Shown here one piece after another: positions 16,815 to 22,949 of a stretch of 29,956 nt of DNA (positions are counted from its first letter, which is position 1; each line of letters begins with the position of its first letter). Both the position numbers and the translations under genes were made by a program. This stretch comes from a virus. The DNA lies in the IMG/VR virus record IMGVR_UViG_3300021960_000343, positions 1 through 29,956 of that record; one strand, given 5' to 3'. The notes beneath the pieces are model-generated. The model worked only from the letters and a program-made list of their open reading frames with translations. It was not told the DNA's origin and did not search any database.

Positions 16815-18321
16815 GATATTCGGGCCTCCCGGCACCGGGAAGACCACCACCTTGCTGAACATGGTGGATGACGCCCTAGAAAGCGGCATTCACCCACACC
16901 GCATAGCCTTCTTAGCGTTTACCCGGAAGGCCGCCAACGAAGCAAAAGAACGCGCTGCCGCACGGTTTGGCTTGGACCCCAAGAAAGACCTGATCTATTT
17001 CCGCACCCTGCACTCGCTGGCGCTAACTTCCACAGATATTAGACCCGAGCAGGTGATGCAGCCGCAGAACTACAAAGAGCTTGGGAACTCAATCGGCGTC
17101 AGTCTAGTTGGCGCAAAACACGACCAGTTCGAAGACGTCCCTTCAATGACCGCGGCCAACGATCCTGTGCTGGGGCTGATTAACCTAGCCCGGCTGCGGA
17201 AGGTTTCTCTGCGCGACCAATACAACATGAGCCACATCGAAGCTAACTGGAACACGGTCAACTACGTCGACAAATGCCTGCGCGAATACAAAGAGAAGAT
17301 GGGTGTTTACGACTTTACCGACATGCTGGAAGAGTTCGTGCGGCAGTCTGACAAGTATTGCCCAGAGTTTGATCTGTGCTTCCTCGACGAAGCGCAGGAC
17401 TTGAGCAACCTGCAATGGGATATCGCCGACATCTTGGATGCTAACTCCAAGCGCATGTATGCCGCAGGCGATGACGATCAGGCAATCTATCGGTGGGCTG
17501 GCGCTAACGTCGACCGGTTCATCAACCTGCCCGGTGGATCAGAGACGCTGTCGCAGTCCTACCGTATCCCCCGGCGTGTGCATGAAGTGGCTGAAAATGT
17601 CGTGCGTCGCATCGCCAGACGATTTCCGAAGCGGTATGAACCTCGTGACGAACTCGGCAATGTGACGCGAATTAACACTATCAACACGCTCGACATGACA
17701 CAAGGCTCGTGGCTCATTTTGTCCCAAGCCGGATACCAGCTACAGCCCGTGGCAAATGATTTAAAATCAAACGGTTACCTGTTCACTTACCGCGGCCACC
17801 GGTCCATCAGCGAAAAAGTTTCTGACGCTGTAAACGGCTGGGAGCAATTGCGGAAAGGAAAGGAAATCTCGGGCGAAGTTGCCCGCAAGATTTACGGCTT
17901 CATGTCCATCGGAACCCGCGTAACACGGGGCTTTAAGAAGCTGCCGGGCATAGAAGATACCGACTTGGTTAACATGCAAGACCTGTCCGTTAACCATGGC
18001 TTGCTGGCCACCAGCAATATGATCTGGTCAGAAGCAATGGACAAGCTGCCCGAGACGGACCGGGCATACATCACGGCTCTGTTACGCCGCGGTGAGAAGT
18101 TCAATGGCATACCCCGCATTACAGCGTCCACGATCCACGGATCAAAAGGTGGTGAAGCAGATAACGTCGTGCTGTTTACGGACCTTAGTCCAGCAGCCGA
18201 CGAAGAAATGAGGATTAACCCAGATGATATGCACCGGGTCTTTTACGTCGGCGTGACCCGGACCAAGCAGAACCTCTACATCGTCGACGCAGAAGACTTA
18301 TCAAGGAGTTATGACCTATGA
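16807..18321 (+). CDS. UvrD/Rep-type superfamily 1 DNA helicase
   Basis: All SF1A motifs are visible in 504 residues. Walker A is GPPGTGKTT (6-14), motif Ia is AFTRKAANEA (37-46), and motif II is DEAQD (194-198). Motif III is GDDDQAIYRWAGA (221-233) and motif IV is LSQSYRIPRRV (248-258). Motif V is around ITASTIHGSKGGEADNVVLF and motif VI is YVGVTRTKQNLYIV near the end. The family translocates 3'-5' on single-stranded DNA using ATP. It is shorter than cellular UvrD (about 720 residues), lacking most of the 2B/C-terminal extensions, as is usual for phage versions. It would unwind DNA for the family A polymerase. The last codons (AEDLSRSYDL) and the embedded AAGGAG ribosome site recur at the end of the pentapeptide gene at 18867. 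Confidence 0.93.
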   Translation: MFRIFGPPGTGKTTTLLNMVDDALESGIHPHRIAFLAFTRKAANEAKERAAARFGLDPKKDLIYFRTLHSLALTSTDIRPEQVMQPQNYKELGNSIGVSLVGAKHDQFEDVPSMTAANDPVLGLINLARLRKVSLRDQYNMSHIEANWNTVNYVDKCLREYKEKMGVYDFTDMLEEFVRQSDKYCPEFDLCFLDEAQDLSNLQWDIADILDANSKRMYAAGDDDQAIYRWAGANVDRFINLPGGSETLSQSYRIPRRVHEVAENVVRRIARRFPKRYEPRDELGNVTRINTINTLDMTQGSWLILSQAGYQLQPVANDLKSNGYLFTYRGHRSISEKVSDAVNGWEQLRKGKEISGEVARKIYGFMSIGTRVTRGFKKLPGIEDTDLVNMQDLSVNHGLLATSNMIWSEAMDKLPETDRAYITALLRRGEKFNGIPRITASTIHGSKGGEADNVVLFTDLSPAADEEMRINPDDMHRVFYVGVTRTKQNLYIVDAEDLSRSYDL

Positions 18322-18323
18322 TC
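18286..18323 (+). repeat. Duplicated gene junction, copy 1 (helicase end)
   Basis: This 38-bp stretch encodes the end of the helicase, an AAGGAG ribosome site, and the overlapping stop/start ATGA. It matches 18832-18869 at 31 of 38 positions, counted by eye. Confidence 0.8.
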
Positions 18324-18560
18324 TTAAAAGAAGGAATTGTTAAACGTATCCATATTAACCAACACAACATCAAGCATAACAACAAGAACCCGGATGATCG
18401 TAAACCGGTAATGACTGTTAAGCATTCAAGAGGAAATGCTAAAGGTGACTTTGTTCAGATTAATGGTCCGAGCTTTGTCATATACAGTCCAGACAAACCA
18501 TTATCGTGTGGTGCAAAGGTATGGATTGAGACAGAAGGCGAAGTGATAATAAGTGATTAA
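18318..18560 (+). CDS. Small conserved phage protein, function unknown
   Basis: This 80-residue protein starts at an ATG overlapping the helicase stop, with AAGGAG about 10 bases upstream. 'IHINQHNIKHNNKN', 'MTVKHSRGNAKG' and 'VIYSPDKPLSCGAKVWIETEGEV' match a family I recognise from cyanophages and other marine phages, with no known role. It looks beta-rich and soluble. It is noticeably richer in A and T than the helicase upstream and the polymerase downstream, and lies within the segment bounded by the two junction copies. Confidence 0.8.
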   Translation: MILKEGIVKRIHINQHNIKHNNKNPDDRKPVMTVKHSRGNAKGDFVQINGPSFVIYSPDKPLSCGAKVWIETEGEVIISD

Positions 18561-18585
18561 TCAATATGATGAAAGGTGATAACAA

Positions 18586-18867
18586 ATGACAAATGAAATT
18601 AAAAATAAAAAAGGCGAAGTGATTTTCACTTATGAGCAAGAACATTTAAATCAGGCTGATTTATCTAAGGCTAACTTATTTAGGGCTGAATTAGTTGAGG
18701 CTTACTTACATGGCTCTAATTTGCGAGGGGCTGACTTGCGAGGGGTTGACTTACATGGTGCTGAATTAGTTGAGGCTTACTTAGTTGGTGCTGAATTAGT
18801 TGAGGCTGACTTAGTTGGTGCTGAATTAGTTGAGGCTGAAGACATCTCAAGGAGTTACGACTTATGA
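18586..18867 (+). CDS. Pentapeptide-repeat protein with a borrowed C-terminal tail
   Basis: This 93-residue protein starts at an ATG preceded by AAAGGTGAT. After a 22-residue lead it consists of about twelve pentapeptide units of the A(D/E)LxxA type (residues about 23-83), for example ADLSKANLFRAELVEAYLHG, which fold as a right-handed square beta-helix. Some family members mimic DNA and inhibit gyrase (Qnr, MfpA), but most have unknown roles. This one is very short and its units are nearly identical. The final ten residues, AEDISRSYDL, do not fit the repeat and match the C-terminus of the UvrD helicase (AEDLSRSYDL), pointing to insertion by duplication of the gene junction. AT-rich relative to neighbours. 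Confidence 0.8.
   Translation: MTNEIKNKKGEVIFTYEQEHLNQADLSKANLFRAELVEAYLHGSNLRGADLRGVDLHGAELVEAYLVGAELVEADLVGAELVEAEDISRSYDL
18763..18840 (+). repeat. 30-bp tandem DNA repeat in the pentapeptide gene
   Basis: GGTGCTGAATTAGTTGAGGC recurs every 30 bp, starting near 18759, 18787 and 18817, with nearly identical intervening bases. Synonymous sites are also conserved, so the copies arose recently or are kept alike by recombination. The exact limits are approximate. Confidence 0.75.
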
Positions 18868-18869
18868 AC
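18832..18869 (+). repeat. Duplicated gene junction, copy 2 (pentapeptide gene end)
   Basis: This copy of 18286-18323 again supplies a C-terminal AED-SRSYDL, an AAGGAG ribosome site and an overlapping start, now for the zinc-ribbon gene at 18864. The region between copies holds two AT-rich genes. Confidence 0.8.
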
Positions 18870-19016
18870 TGTTGGCATTGTAAAACAGAGTTGATCTGGG
18901 GTGGCGATGAAGATTACGACGACAGCATGATTACCAATCTTTCTTGTCCGACATGCAACTCGCTAGTCTTAGTTTATTACCCAAAGGAGATCGAAAATGA
19001 AAAAAATGACATATGA
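18864..19016 (+). CDS. Small zinc-ribbon protein
   Basis: This 50-residue protein has two Cys pairs, CWHC (residues 3-6) and CPTC near residues 34-37, spaced as in a zinc ribbon with an acidic loop (GGDEDYDD) between them. Such mini zinc ribbons bind nucleic acids or proteins; a specific role cannot be given. The start is the ATG in the ATGA overlap with the pentapeptide gene, using its AAGGAG site. The stop lies 20 bases inside the next gene. Before the inferred insertion this gene probably followed the helicase directly. Confidence 0.7.
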   Translation: MNCWHCKTELIWGGDEDYDDSMITNLSCPTCNSLVLVYYPKEIENEKNDI

Positions 19017-19215
19017 CGAATGGAGAGCCCAAGAATTAGCCAAGCGCGAAGAATACAAAAAGATGGGGGTGATCGACTTCGAGACCGTCCGCGTAGAAAA
19101 GATGTGGAACGACCCGAACGTCAAAGACGAAGACATTCCTGCCGTGAAGTTCGAATACGATCCCGAACTTAAAGAGTTCGTTTTCATGGGCTACATCAAT
19201 CAGGTGGAACATTGA
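18997..19215 (+). CDS. Small charged protein, function unknown
   Basis: This 72-residue protein is very rich in Lys, Glu and Asp, with an N-terminal helix (MTYDEWRAQELAKREEYKKMG) and a C-terminal segment 'DIPAVKFEYDPELKEFVFMGY'. I see no recognised domain. AAAGGAG stands 7 bases ahead of the ATG at 18997. It overlaps the zinc-ribbon gene by 20 bases and its stop overlaps the following start (TGATG), so it belongs to the replication operon. Confidence 0.75.
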   Translation: MKKMTYDEWRAQELAKREEYKKMGVIDFETVRVEKMWNDPNVKDEDIPAVKFEYDPELKEFVFMGYINQVEH

Positions 19216-19550
19216 TGAAGCGCGACCACATCCTCAACCAAGCGCGTGACTTGATTAACGGCCCACGGGCCCAAGACTACGGCGATGCCCTGACAAACCA
19301 CAGGCGCATTGCTATCGGCTGGGACGTTATTGCCAAGACCGCAATCAAAAAACACGGTAGAATAACCCCGGCCCACGTCGCCTTGATGATGGATTGGGTC
19401 AAAACAAGCAGGCTTTTGGAAAGCATCGACCACGTCGACTCGTGGATCGACAAGGCAGGCTATACAGGACTGGGCGGCGAATTTGCCCTAAAAGAAAAGG
19501 AACCAGATTTTGGCAGGATTACAGATTGCGATGTTCGCACCCAAAAGTGA
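19215..19550 (+). CDS. DUF6378-like phage protein
   Basis: I take the ATG at 19215 (TGATG overlap) rather than the TTG one codon upstream, giving 111 residues. It contains 'RAQDYGDALTNHRRIAIGWDVIAK', 'ITPAHVALMMDWVKTSRL' and 'HVDSWIDKAGYTGLGG', the pattern of a common phage family (DUF6378) often found near nucleotide-metabolism and replication genes and sometimes fused to MazG-like NTP hydrolases. No catalytic role is established. It lies directly before DNA polymerase and overlaps it by 20 to 41 bases depending on the polymerase start. Confidence 0.78.
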   Translation: MKRDHILNQARDLINGPRAQDYGDALTNHRRIAIGWDVIAKTAIKKHGRITPAHVALMMDWVKTSRLLESIDHVDSWIDKAGYTGLGGEFALKEKEPDFGRITDCDVRTQK

Positions 19551-21405
19551 GTGGGTGCCTCCGCTCGAATTACCTGACATCACGTCGGCATCGAAGATTG
19601 CCATCGACGTGGAAACAAAAGACCCGAACCTAAAACAAAACGGTCCGGGTTGGCCTACGAAGGACGGCTATATCGTCGGGTATGCTATCGCTGTCGACGG
19701 CTGGTCGGGCTATTTACCAGTCCGCCACATGGGCGGTGGCAACCTCGACGAAAAGATCGTCAATCGGTGGCTCAAAAAAGTCTTCGAATGCCCTGCCGAC
19801 AAGATCATGCACAACGCCCAATATGACTTGGGCTGGATCAAAGCGACAGGCTTCGAAGTCAATGGCCGCATCATCGACACCATGGTCGTCGCATCGCTGC
19901 TGGACGAAAACCGTTTCAGCTACAGCCTCAATGCGCTGGCCTACGATCACCTGAACAAAACCAAATCAGAGAAGGCCCTCGTCGAGGCCGCTCGGGAGTT
20001 CGGCATCGACCCAAAAGCTGAAATGTGGAAGATGCCAGCTATGTACGTCGGGCCATACGCGGAAGCTGACGCTGAACTTACCCTCGAACTTTGGAACTAC
20101 TTCTCCGTCCAGCTTGGCAAAGAAGCTTTGTGGCCTATCGCGAACCTCGAACTCGATCTGCTTCCATGTCTCGTCGACATGACCATGCGAGGCGTTCGCG
20201 TTGACCAAGATCGCGTGGAGCGGACCCGCGACATGCTCCTCAAGCGAGAACGGGATGTCCTGAAACAGATTAAGAGCGTGGTTGGCGGTGACGTTGAAAT
20301 CTGGGCTGCCCAGTCTCTTGCCAAAGCGTTCGATAAAGTCGGCATCCATTATCCAAAGACCGAAAAGGGCGCACCCAGCTTCACGAAGCTCTTCCTCCAA
20401 GAAAACCAGCACCCCCTCGCGCAGCTCATCGTTGAGGCGCGGAATCTTAACAAGACATCCGGCACCTTCATCAACACCATCATGAAACACTGCCACAGTG
20501 ATGGCCGTATACATGCTCATATAAATCAAATCCGATCAGACGATGGCGGTACGGTGTCGGGCCGCATCTCCATGTCCAATCCTAATCTTCAACAAATTCC
20601 CGCCCGCGACCCAGAAATTGGTCCAATGATACGTTCGCTTTTCCTCCCCGAAGAGGGCGAACAATGGGCAGCCATAGACTTCTCGCAGCAAGAACCGCGC
20701 ATCTTGGTCCATTATGCCCATGTATACGGGAAGATGCGAGGCATCGAACTGGATGGCGCAGCGGAGTTTGTCGAAGCTTACGTCAACGATCCCAGCACCG
20801 ACTTCCATACCATGGTGGCAGAGATGGCCAGCATCCCGCGTAAGCAGGCAAAGACCATCAACCTCGGCATGATGTATGGCATGGGCGTGAACAAGCTGTC
20901 CGAACAGCTCGACATCAGCGTCGAAGAAGCCAAGGGCATCATCAAGCAATACCATGACCGCGTTCCGTTCGTGAAAGGCCTGATGACGGGCGTGATGAAC
21001 CGGCTAAATGAGAAAACGTCTGGCGGATCGCTGCGCTCTATCCTTGGACGCAAGTGCCGCTTCGACTTGTGGGAGCCCGACACGTTCGAGATGAACAAGG
21101 CGCTGCCATACAAAGAAGCAATCGACACCTACGGCGCTACGACCAGACTGAAGCGAGCCTATACTTACAAGGCTTTGAACCGGTTGATTCAAGCGTCGGC
21201 TGCCGACATGACCAAAAAAGCCATGGTCGATCTATACAAAGCAGGTCACCTGCCCATGATCCAAATCCATGACGAAATCGCTATGTCTGTCAAAAATGTT
21301 GACGAAGCCAACGAAATCGCTAAAATCATGGTAGATGCTGTTCCGCTCGAAGTGCCCAGCAAGTGCGACGTCGAGATTGGTCCGTCGTGGGGCGAAGCGA
21401 AATAA
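19531..21405 (+). CDS. polA: Family A DNA polymerase with 3'-5' exonuclease
   Basis: Residue numbers count from the ATG at 19531 (624 aa); a TTG at 19510 with AAGGAA 7 bases upstream is an alternative start. The DnaQ-like proofreading domain has ExoI AIDVET (D26, E28), ExoII HNAQYD (D99) and ExoIII YAEAD (Y176, D180). The polymerase domain has motif A AIDFSQQEPR (D383), motif B RKQAKTINLGMMYG (437-450) and motif C IHDE (579-582). There is no 5'-3' exonuclease domain. The residue matching E. coli Pol I Phe762 is Leu445. Laboratory changes at this site affect speed and fidelity, and Leu has been proposed to mark slower-replicating, possibly temperate phages. It is the last gene of the replication operon, followed by a terminator. 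Confidence 0.95.
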   Translation: MFAPKSEWVPPLELPDITSASKIAIDVETKDPNLKQNGPGWPTKDGYIVGYAIAVDGWSGYLPVRHMGGGNLDEKIVNRWLKKVFECPADKIMHNAQYDLGWIKATGFEVNGRIIDTMVVASLLDENRFSYSLNALAYDHLNKTKSEKALVEAAREFGIDPKAEMWKMPAMYVGPYAEADAELTLELWNYFSVQLGKEALWPIANLELDLLPCLVDMTMRGVRVDQDRVERTRDMLLKRERDVLKQIKSVVGGDVEIWAAQSLAKAFDKVGIHYPKTEKGAPSFTKLFLQENQHPLAQLIVEARNLNKTSGTFINTIMKHCHSDGRIHAHINQIRSDDGGTVSGRISMSNPNLQQIPARDPEIGPMIRSLFLPEEGEQWAAIDFSQQEPRILVHYAHVYGKMRGIELDGAAEFVEAYVNDPSTDFHTMVAEMASIPRKQAKTINLGMMYGMGVNKLSEQLDISVEEAKGIIKQYHDRVPFVKGLMTGVMNRLNEKTSGGSLRSILGRKCRFDLWEPDTFEMNKALPYKEAIDTYGATTRLKRAYTYKALNRLIQASAADMTKKAMVDLYKAGHLPMIQIHDEIAMSVKNVDEANEIAKIMVDAVPLEVPSKCDVEIGPSWGEAK

Positions 21406-21456
21406 CTTCTCCATATTGCTCGACATGATTAAATTACCTCTGATCCCCTCAACTGA

Positions 21457-21481
21457 CCCCGCTTCGGCGGGGTATTTTTTT
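21457..21481 (+). terminator. Factor-independent terminator of the replication operon
   Basis: CCCCGC TTCG GCGGGG (21457-21472) is followed by TA and a run of T. It abuts the stop codon of the leftward gene at 21480. There is no T run on the minus-strand side, so it acts rightward only. Confidence 0.9.
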
Positions 21482-21704
21482 ACAGCTCGTCGCGAATGGC
21501 CCTACCCAACGCACCATTAACAGTACGATCAAATGCCGCGAACATCGGACCACGGCCAATAATTGTCTTCGGGATCGGCAGACCAACCTTTTTTGCAAGA
21601 TAGAGATTTCGTGCCTTGGTCAGCGTATCCGTCTCCAAATCCCACGTTAAATTGGCCTCTTGGTCGACGAAAACGTCAAAATATTGGCGGACCGAACAAC
21701 ACAT
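21480..21704 (-). CDS. Leftward small gene, function unknown
   Basis: This 74-residue open frame has a GGAGG about 11 bases before the ATG and an in-frame stop just upstream. It contains 'DLETDTLTKARNLYLAKKVGLP' and 'RGPMFAAFDRTVNGALGRAIRDEL', which looks like genuine amphipathic protein; no plus-strand gene competes in this interval. I do not recognise the family. It diverges from the ribbon-helix-helix gene at 21789 and ends exactly against the replication-operon terminator, an arrangement seen for small regulators. It remains uncertain because the ribosome site spacing is long and no clear leftward promoter is visible. Confidence 0.5.
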   Translation of the reverse strand: MCCSVRQYFDVFVDQEANLTWDLETDTLTKARNLYLAKKVGLPIPKTIIGRGPMFAAFDRTVNGALGRAIRDEL

Positions 21705-21727
21705 ACGTCATTTTACCTCCATTTCTC

Positions 21728-21754
21728 TTGCATTTTTGTATATTCTCTTATAAT
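21728..21754 (+). promoter_or_regulatory. sigma70-type promoter for the ribbon-helix-helix gene
   Basis: TTGCAT (21728-21733) and a perfect TATAAT (21749-21754) have a short 15-bp spacer. Start of transcription is expected near 21761, leaving a leader of about 28 nt with GGAGGA before the ATG. Confidence 0.6.
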
Positions 21755-21788
21755 ATCCTACACATATCGGAGTTTCGGAGGAATGTTA

Positions 21789-21980
21789 ATGGATACTACA
21801 CGTTGGAAAAGCGTCCTCGTGCCGAGAGAGGTTTACGAGGAGATAAAAGAGTTGTCGAAAAACGAAGGACGCACCATCGGTGGCCAGCTCCGCGTCGTCT
21901 TCGATTGGTACAAAGAATCGCAAACATTGGGTGAGGTAGTTCATGACCCAGACGAACGACTTGTCGAACGAGCCCGGTGA
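21789..21980 (+). CDS. Ribbon-helix-helix transcription regulator
   Basis: I chose the second of two in-frame ATGs (21789) because GGAGGA stands six bases ahead; the other (21783) directly abuts it. The 63 residues read as one short strand (TTRWKSVLV), helix A (PREVYEEIKELSKNEG) and helix B (RTIGGQLRVVFDWYKESQ), the ribbon-helix-helix layout of small dimeric DNA-binding proteins such as Arc and CopG. It is first in a rightward group of small genes after a sigma70 promoter and diverges from the leftward gene at 21704. It is one candidate to bind the repeated TCGCAT sites found in promoters downstream; that is a guess. Confidence 0.75.
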   Translation: MDTTRWKSVLVPREVYEEIKELSKNEGRTIGGQLRVVFDWYKESQTLGEVVHDPDERLVERAR

Positions 21981-22143
21981 AATACACAAGCGGCTCAAAC
22001 AGAACTTGTGCCCCAAGTGCTGCCAAGAGCTTAAAATTGTTGAAAAAACAGAAGAAATCCTTGTTAGGCGGTGTGGATCATGTCGACTAGACATTCACGA
22101 CAACATGGAAAGTGCAGAATATCCGGATGAAATATGGGATTAG
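21943..22143 (+). CDS. Small zinc-ribbon protein
   Basis: This 66-residue protein carries CPKCC (residues 23-27) and CGSC (44-47), a typical two-knuckle zinc ribbon, with a polar N-terminus and acidic C-terminus. It starts inside the ribbon-helix-helix gene (overlap 38 bases), so the two are likely co-translated. It is not obviously related to the zinc-ribbon protein at 18864 beyond the cysteine layout. Role unknown; nucleic-acid or protein binding is plausible. Confidence 0.7.
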   Translation: MTQTNDLSNEPGEIHKRLKQNLCPKCCQELKIVEKTEEILVRRCGSCRLDIHDNMESAEYPDEIWD

Positions 22144-22161
22144 TAGTTGAATATCCCATAT
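22132..22161. promoter_or_regulatory. Inverted repeat over the small-RNA promoter (possible operator)
   Basis: ATATGGGAT (22132-22140) and its exact complement ATCCCATAT (22153-22161) have centres 21 bp apart, about two helical turns. The right arm overlaps the spacer just after the -35 box. The core TCCCAT is the same variant half-site seen near 22910 and 26200. Confidence 0.5.
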
Positions 22162-22174
22162 GTGGTGGTATAAT
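22147..22174 (+). promoter_or_regulatory. Strong sigma70-type promoter for the small RNA
   Basis: TTGAAT (22147-22152), 16-bp spacer, perfect TATAAT (22169-22174). The expected transcription start is near 22181 and a terminator follows within about 77 nt, before any gene starts. Confidence 0.8.
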
Positions 22175-22180
22175 GGAGCG

Positions 22181-22257
22181 CGTGGTCACGGCCACACTCC
22201 GTAGTGAAAAGACCCGCCCCTAGTTCGGTTGCCCCCGGCTAGGGGCATTTCTTTTTT
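22181..22257 (+). ncRNA. Candidate small RNA with hexaloop TTGCCC
   Basis: The segment runs from the expected start of a TTGAAT/TATAAT promoter to the T run of a terminator and contains no gene. A 5' hairpin GTGG-TCACGG-CCAC (22182-22195) is followed by an unpaired stretch (about 22201-22215). The terminator hairpin has stem GCCCCTAG (22216-22223) with CTAGGGGC (22239-22246), and inside it a second helix CGG (226-228)/CCG (235-237) that closes the six-base loop TTGCCC (22229-22234). That loop is the exact complement of the GGGCAA hexaloops in four leaders downstream. Alternatively it is an attenuated leader of the gene at 22269; the ribosome site of that gene directly follows the terminator. 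Confidence 0.65.
22216..22257 (+). terminator. Terminator of the candidate small RNA
   Basis: An 8-bp stem GCCCCTAG/CTAGGGGC is followed by ATTTCTTTTTT. The enclosed 15 bases, unusually many for a terminator, can fold further into a small helix that presents TTGCCC. Confidence 0.85.
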
Positions 22258-22268
22258 AGGAGAACACT

Positions 22269-22484
22269 ATGGAAAATCAGAAACAATTCGTCGATGGCCT
22301 CATCGCAAAAAAACCACGGGATAACGCTCCCGACTGGGTTAAAGTCAATCTAAGCATCAAGCGCGAAGAACTCGCTACATGGCTCACGAGCCAAGAGGGC
22401 GATTGGATCAACGTGCAGGTTTGCGAAAGCCGCAATGGCAAATGGTACGCAGAGGTGGATACATGGAAGCCAACAACCGCGTAA
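22269..22484 (+). CDS. Small conserved phage protein, function unknown
   Basis: This 71-residue protein starts at an ATG with TTAGGAGA ahead. 'FVDGLIAKKPRDNAPDWVKVNLSIKREELATWL' and 'NGKWYAEVDTWKP' match a small family I recognise in many marine phages and prophages, usually in early or replication regions and of unknown function. It begins right after the small-RNA terminator, so its expression depends on readthrough or on that terminator being controlled. It overlaps the next gene by 22 bases. Confidence 0.8.
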   Translation: MENQKQFVDGLIAKKPRDNAPDWVKVNLSIKREELATWLTSQEGDWINVQVCESRNGKWYAEVDTWKPTTA

Positions 22485-22639
22485 GCGAAATCGACTGGAG
22501 CTGGGCGGTCTCAACGATCAACCGCGTCGTCAATCTACAAATGACCGCGATTGAGAAAGATGATAGTCTGGACAAAGAGACAAAAAAGTTGAAGGTCAAT
22601 GAACTCGAAAAAGCATGGCAACGAATCCTCACCGGATGA
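22463..22639 (+). CDS. Small helical protein, function unknown
   Basis: This 58-residue protein uses the ATG at 22463, with AGAGGTGG about 4-9 bases ahead. It is predicted to be two helices: 'DWSWAVSTINRVVNLQMTAIEKD' and 'ETKKLKVNELEKAWQRIL'. I see no recognised domain. It overlaps the genes on both sides, as expected for a tightly packed early operon. Confidence 0.65.
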   Translation: MEANNRVSEIDWSWAVSTINRVVNLQMTAIEKDDSLDKETKKLKVNELEKAWQRILTG

Positions 22640-22886
22640 ACAAGAGCAGGAAGATTTCTTCCACGCAGTAGACTGCACCGTAGAACTGCTGCAAAAGTTT
22701 GATTCCATGGGTCTCGAAAAAGGCCCCGCTCTTGGCGGGGCGCTTACCCAAATCATTGCACACCTAATCGCCATCTCGCCCGATACAGCATCCGCCATGG
22801 GAATGCTCTCATCGTGCATCTCAAACGCAGCCTTCCACGTCGATAAGTGTGGCGTGACACACAAGGGCAGCGACAATGTTCATTGA
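22599..22886 (+). CDS. Small phage protein, function unknown
   Basis: This 95-residue protein starts at an ATG four bases after GAAGG. It has an acidic N-terminal lead (DEQEQEDFFHAVD), a helical centre with 'LEKGPALGGALTQIIAHLIAISPDTASAMGMLSSCISNAA' and a short His/Cys-containing tail. The central stretch is fairly hydrophobic but broken by polar residues, so a membrane helix is unlikely. A GC-rich hairpin within the gene (CCCCGC TCTT GCGGGG-like, near 22725-22743) is not followed by T residues. No family recognised. Confidence 0.65.
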   Translation: MNSKKHGNESSPDEQEQEDFFHAVDCTVELLQKFDSMGLEKGPALGGALTQIIAHLIAISPDTASAMGMLSSCISNAAFHVDKCGVTHKGSDNVH

Positions 22887-22890
22887 ACGC

Positions 22891-22920
22891 TTGACAACAT
22901 CGCATACTATCCCATACACT
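22891..22920 (+). promoter_or_regulatory. sigma70 promoter with tandem TCGCAT-type operator
   Basis: TTGACA (22891-22896), 18-bp spacer, TACACT (22915-22920). TCGCAT (22900-22905) and the variant TCCCAT (22910-22915) are exactly 10 bp apart within the spacer and the -10 box. Confidence 0.7.
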
Positions 22921-22949
22921 CGAATGGTCATTAACAAAGGAGACGAACC

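Noticed and set aside
22160-22250. tRNA-like features (GGTATAATGGAGCGC, TTCGGTT) in the small-RNA region
   Set aside because: No acceptor stem, no five-pair anticodon stem with a proper U33, and no T arm can be drawn. The promoter and terminator explain the region better.
22722-22743. GC-rich hairpin inside the gene at 22599 as a terminator
   Set aside because: It is not followed by a T run and lies in the middle of a coding region.
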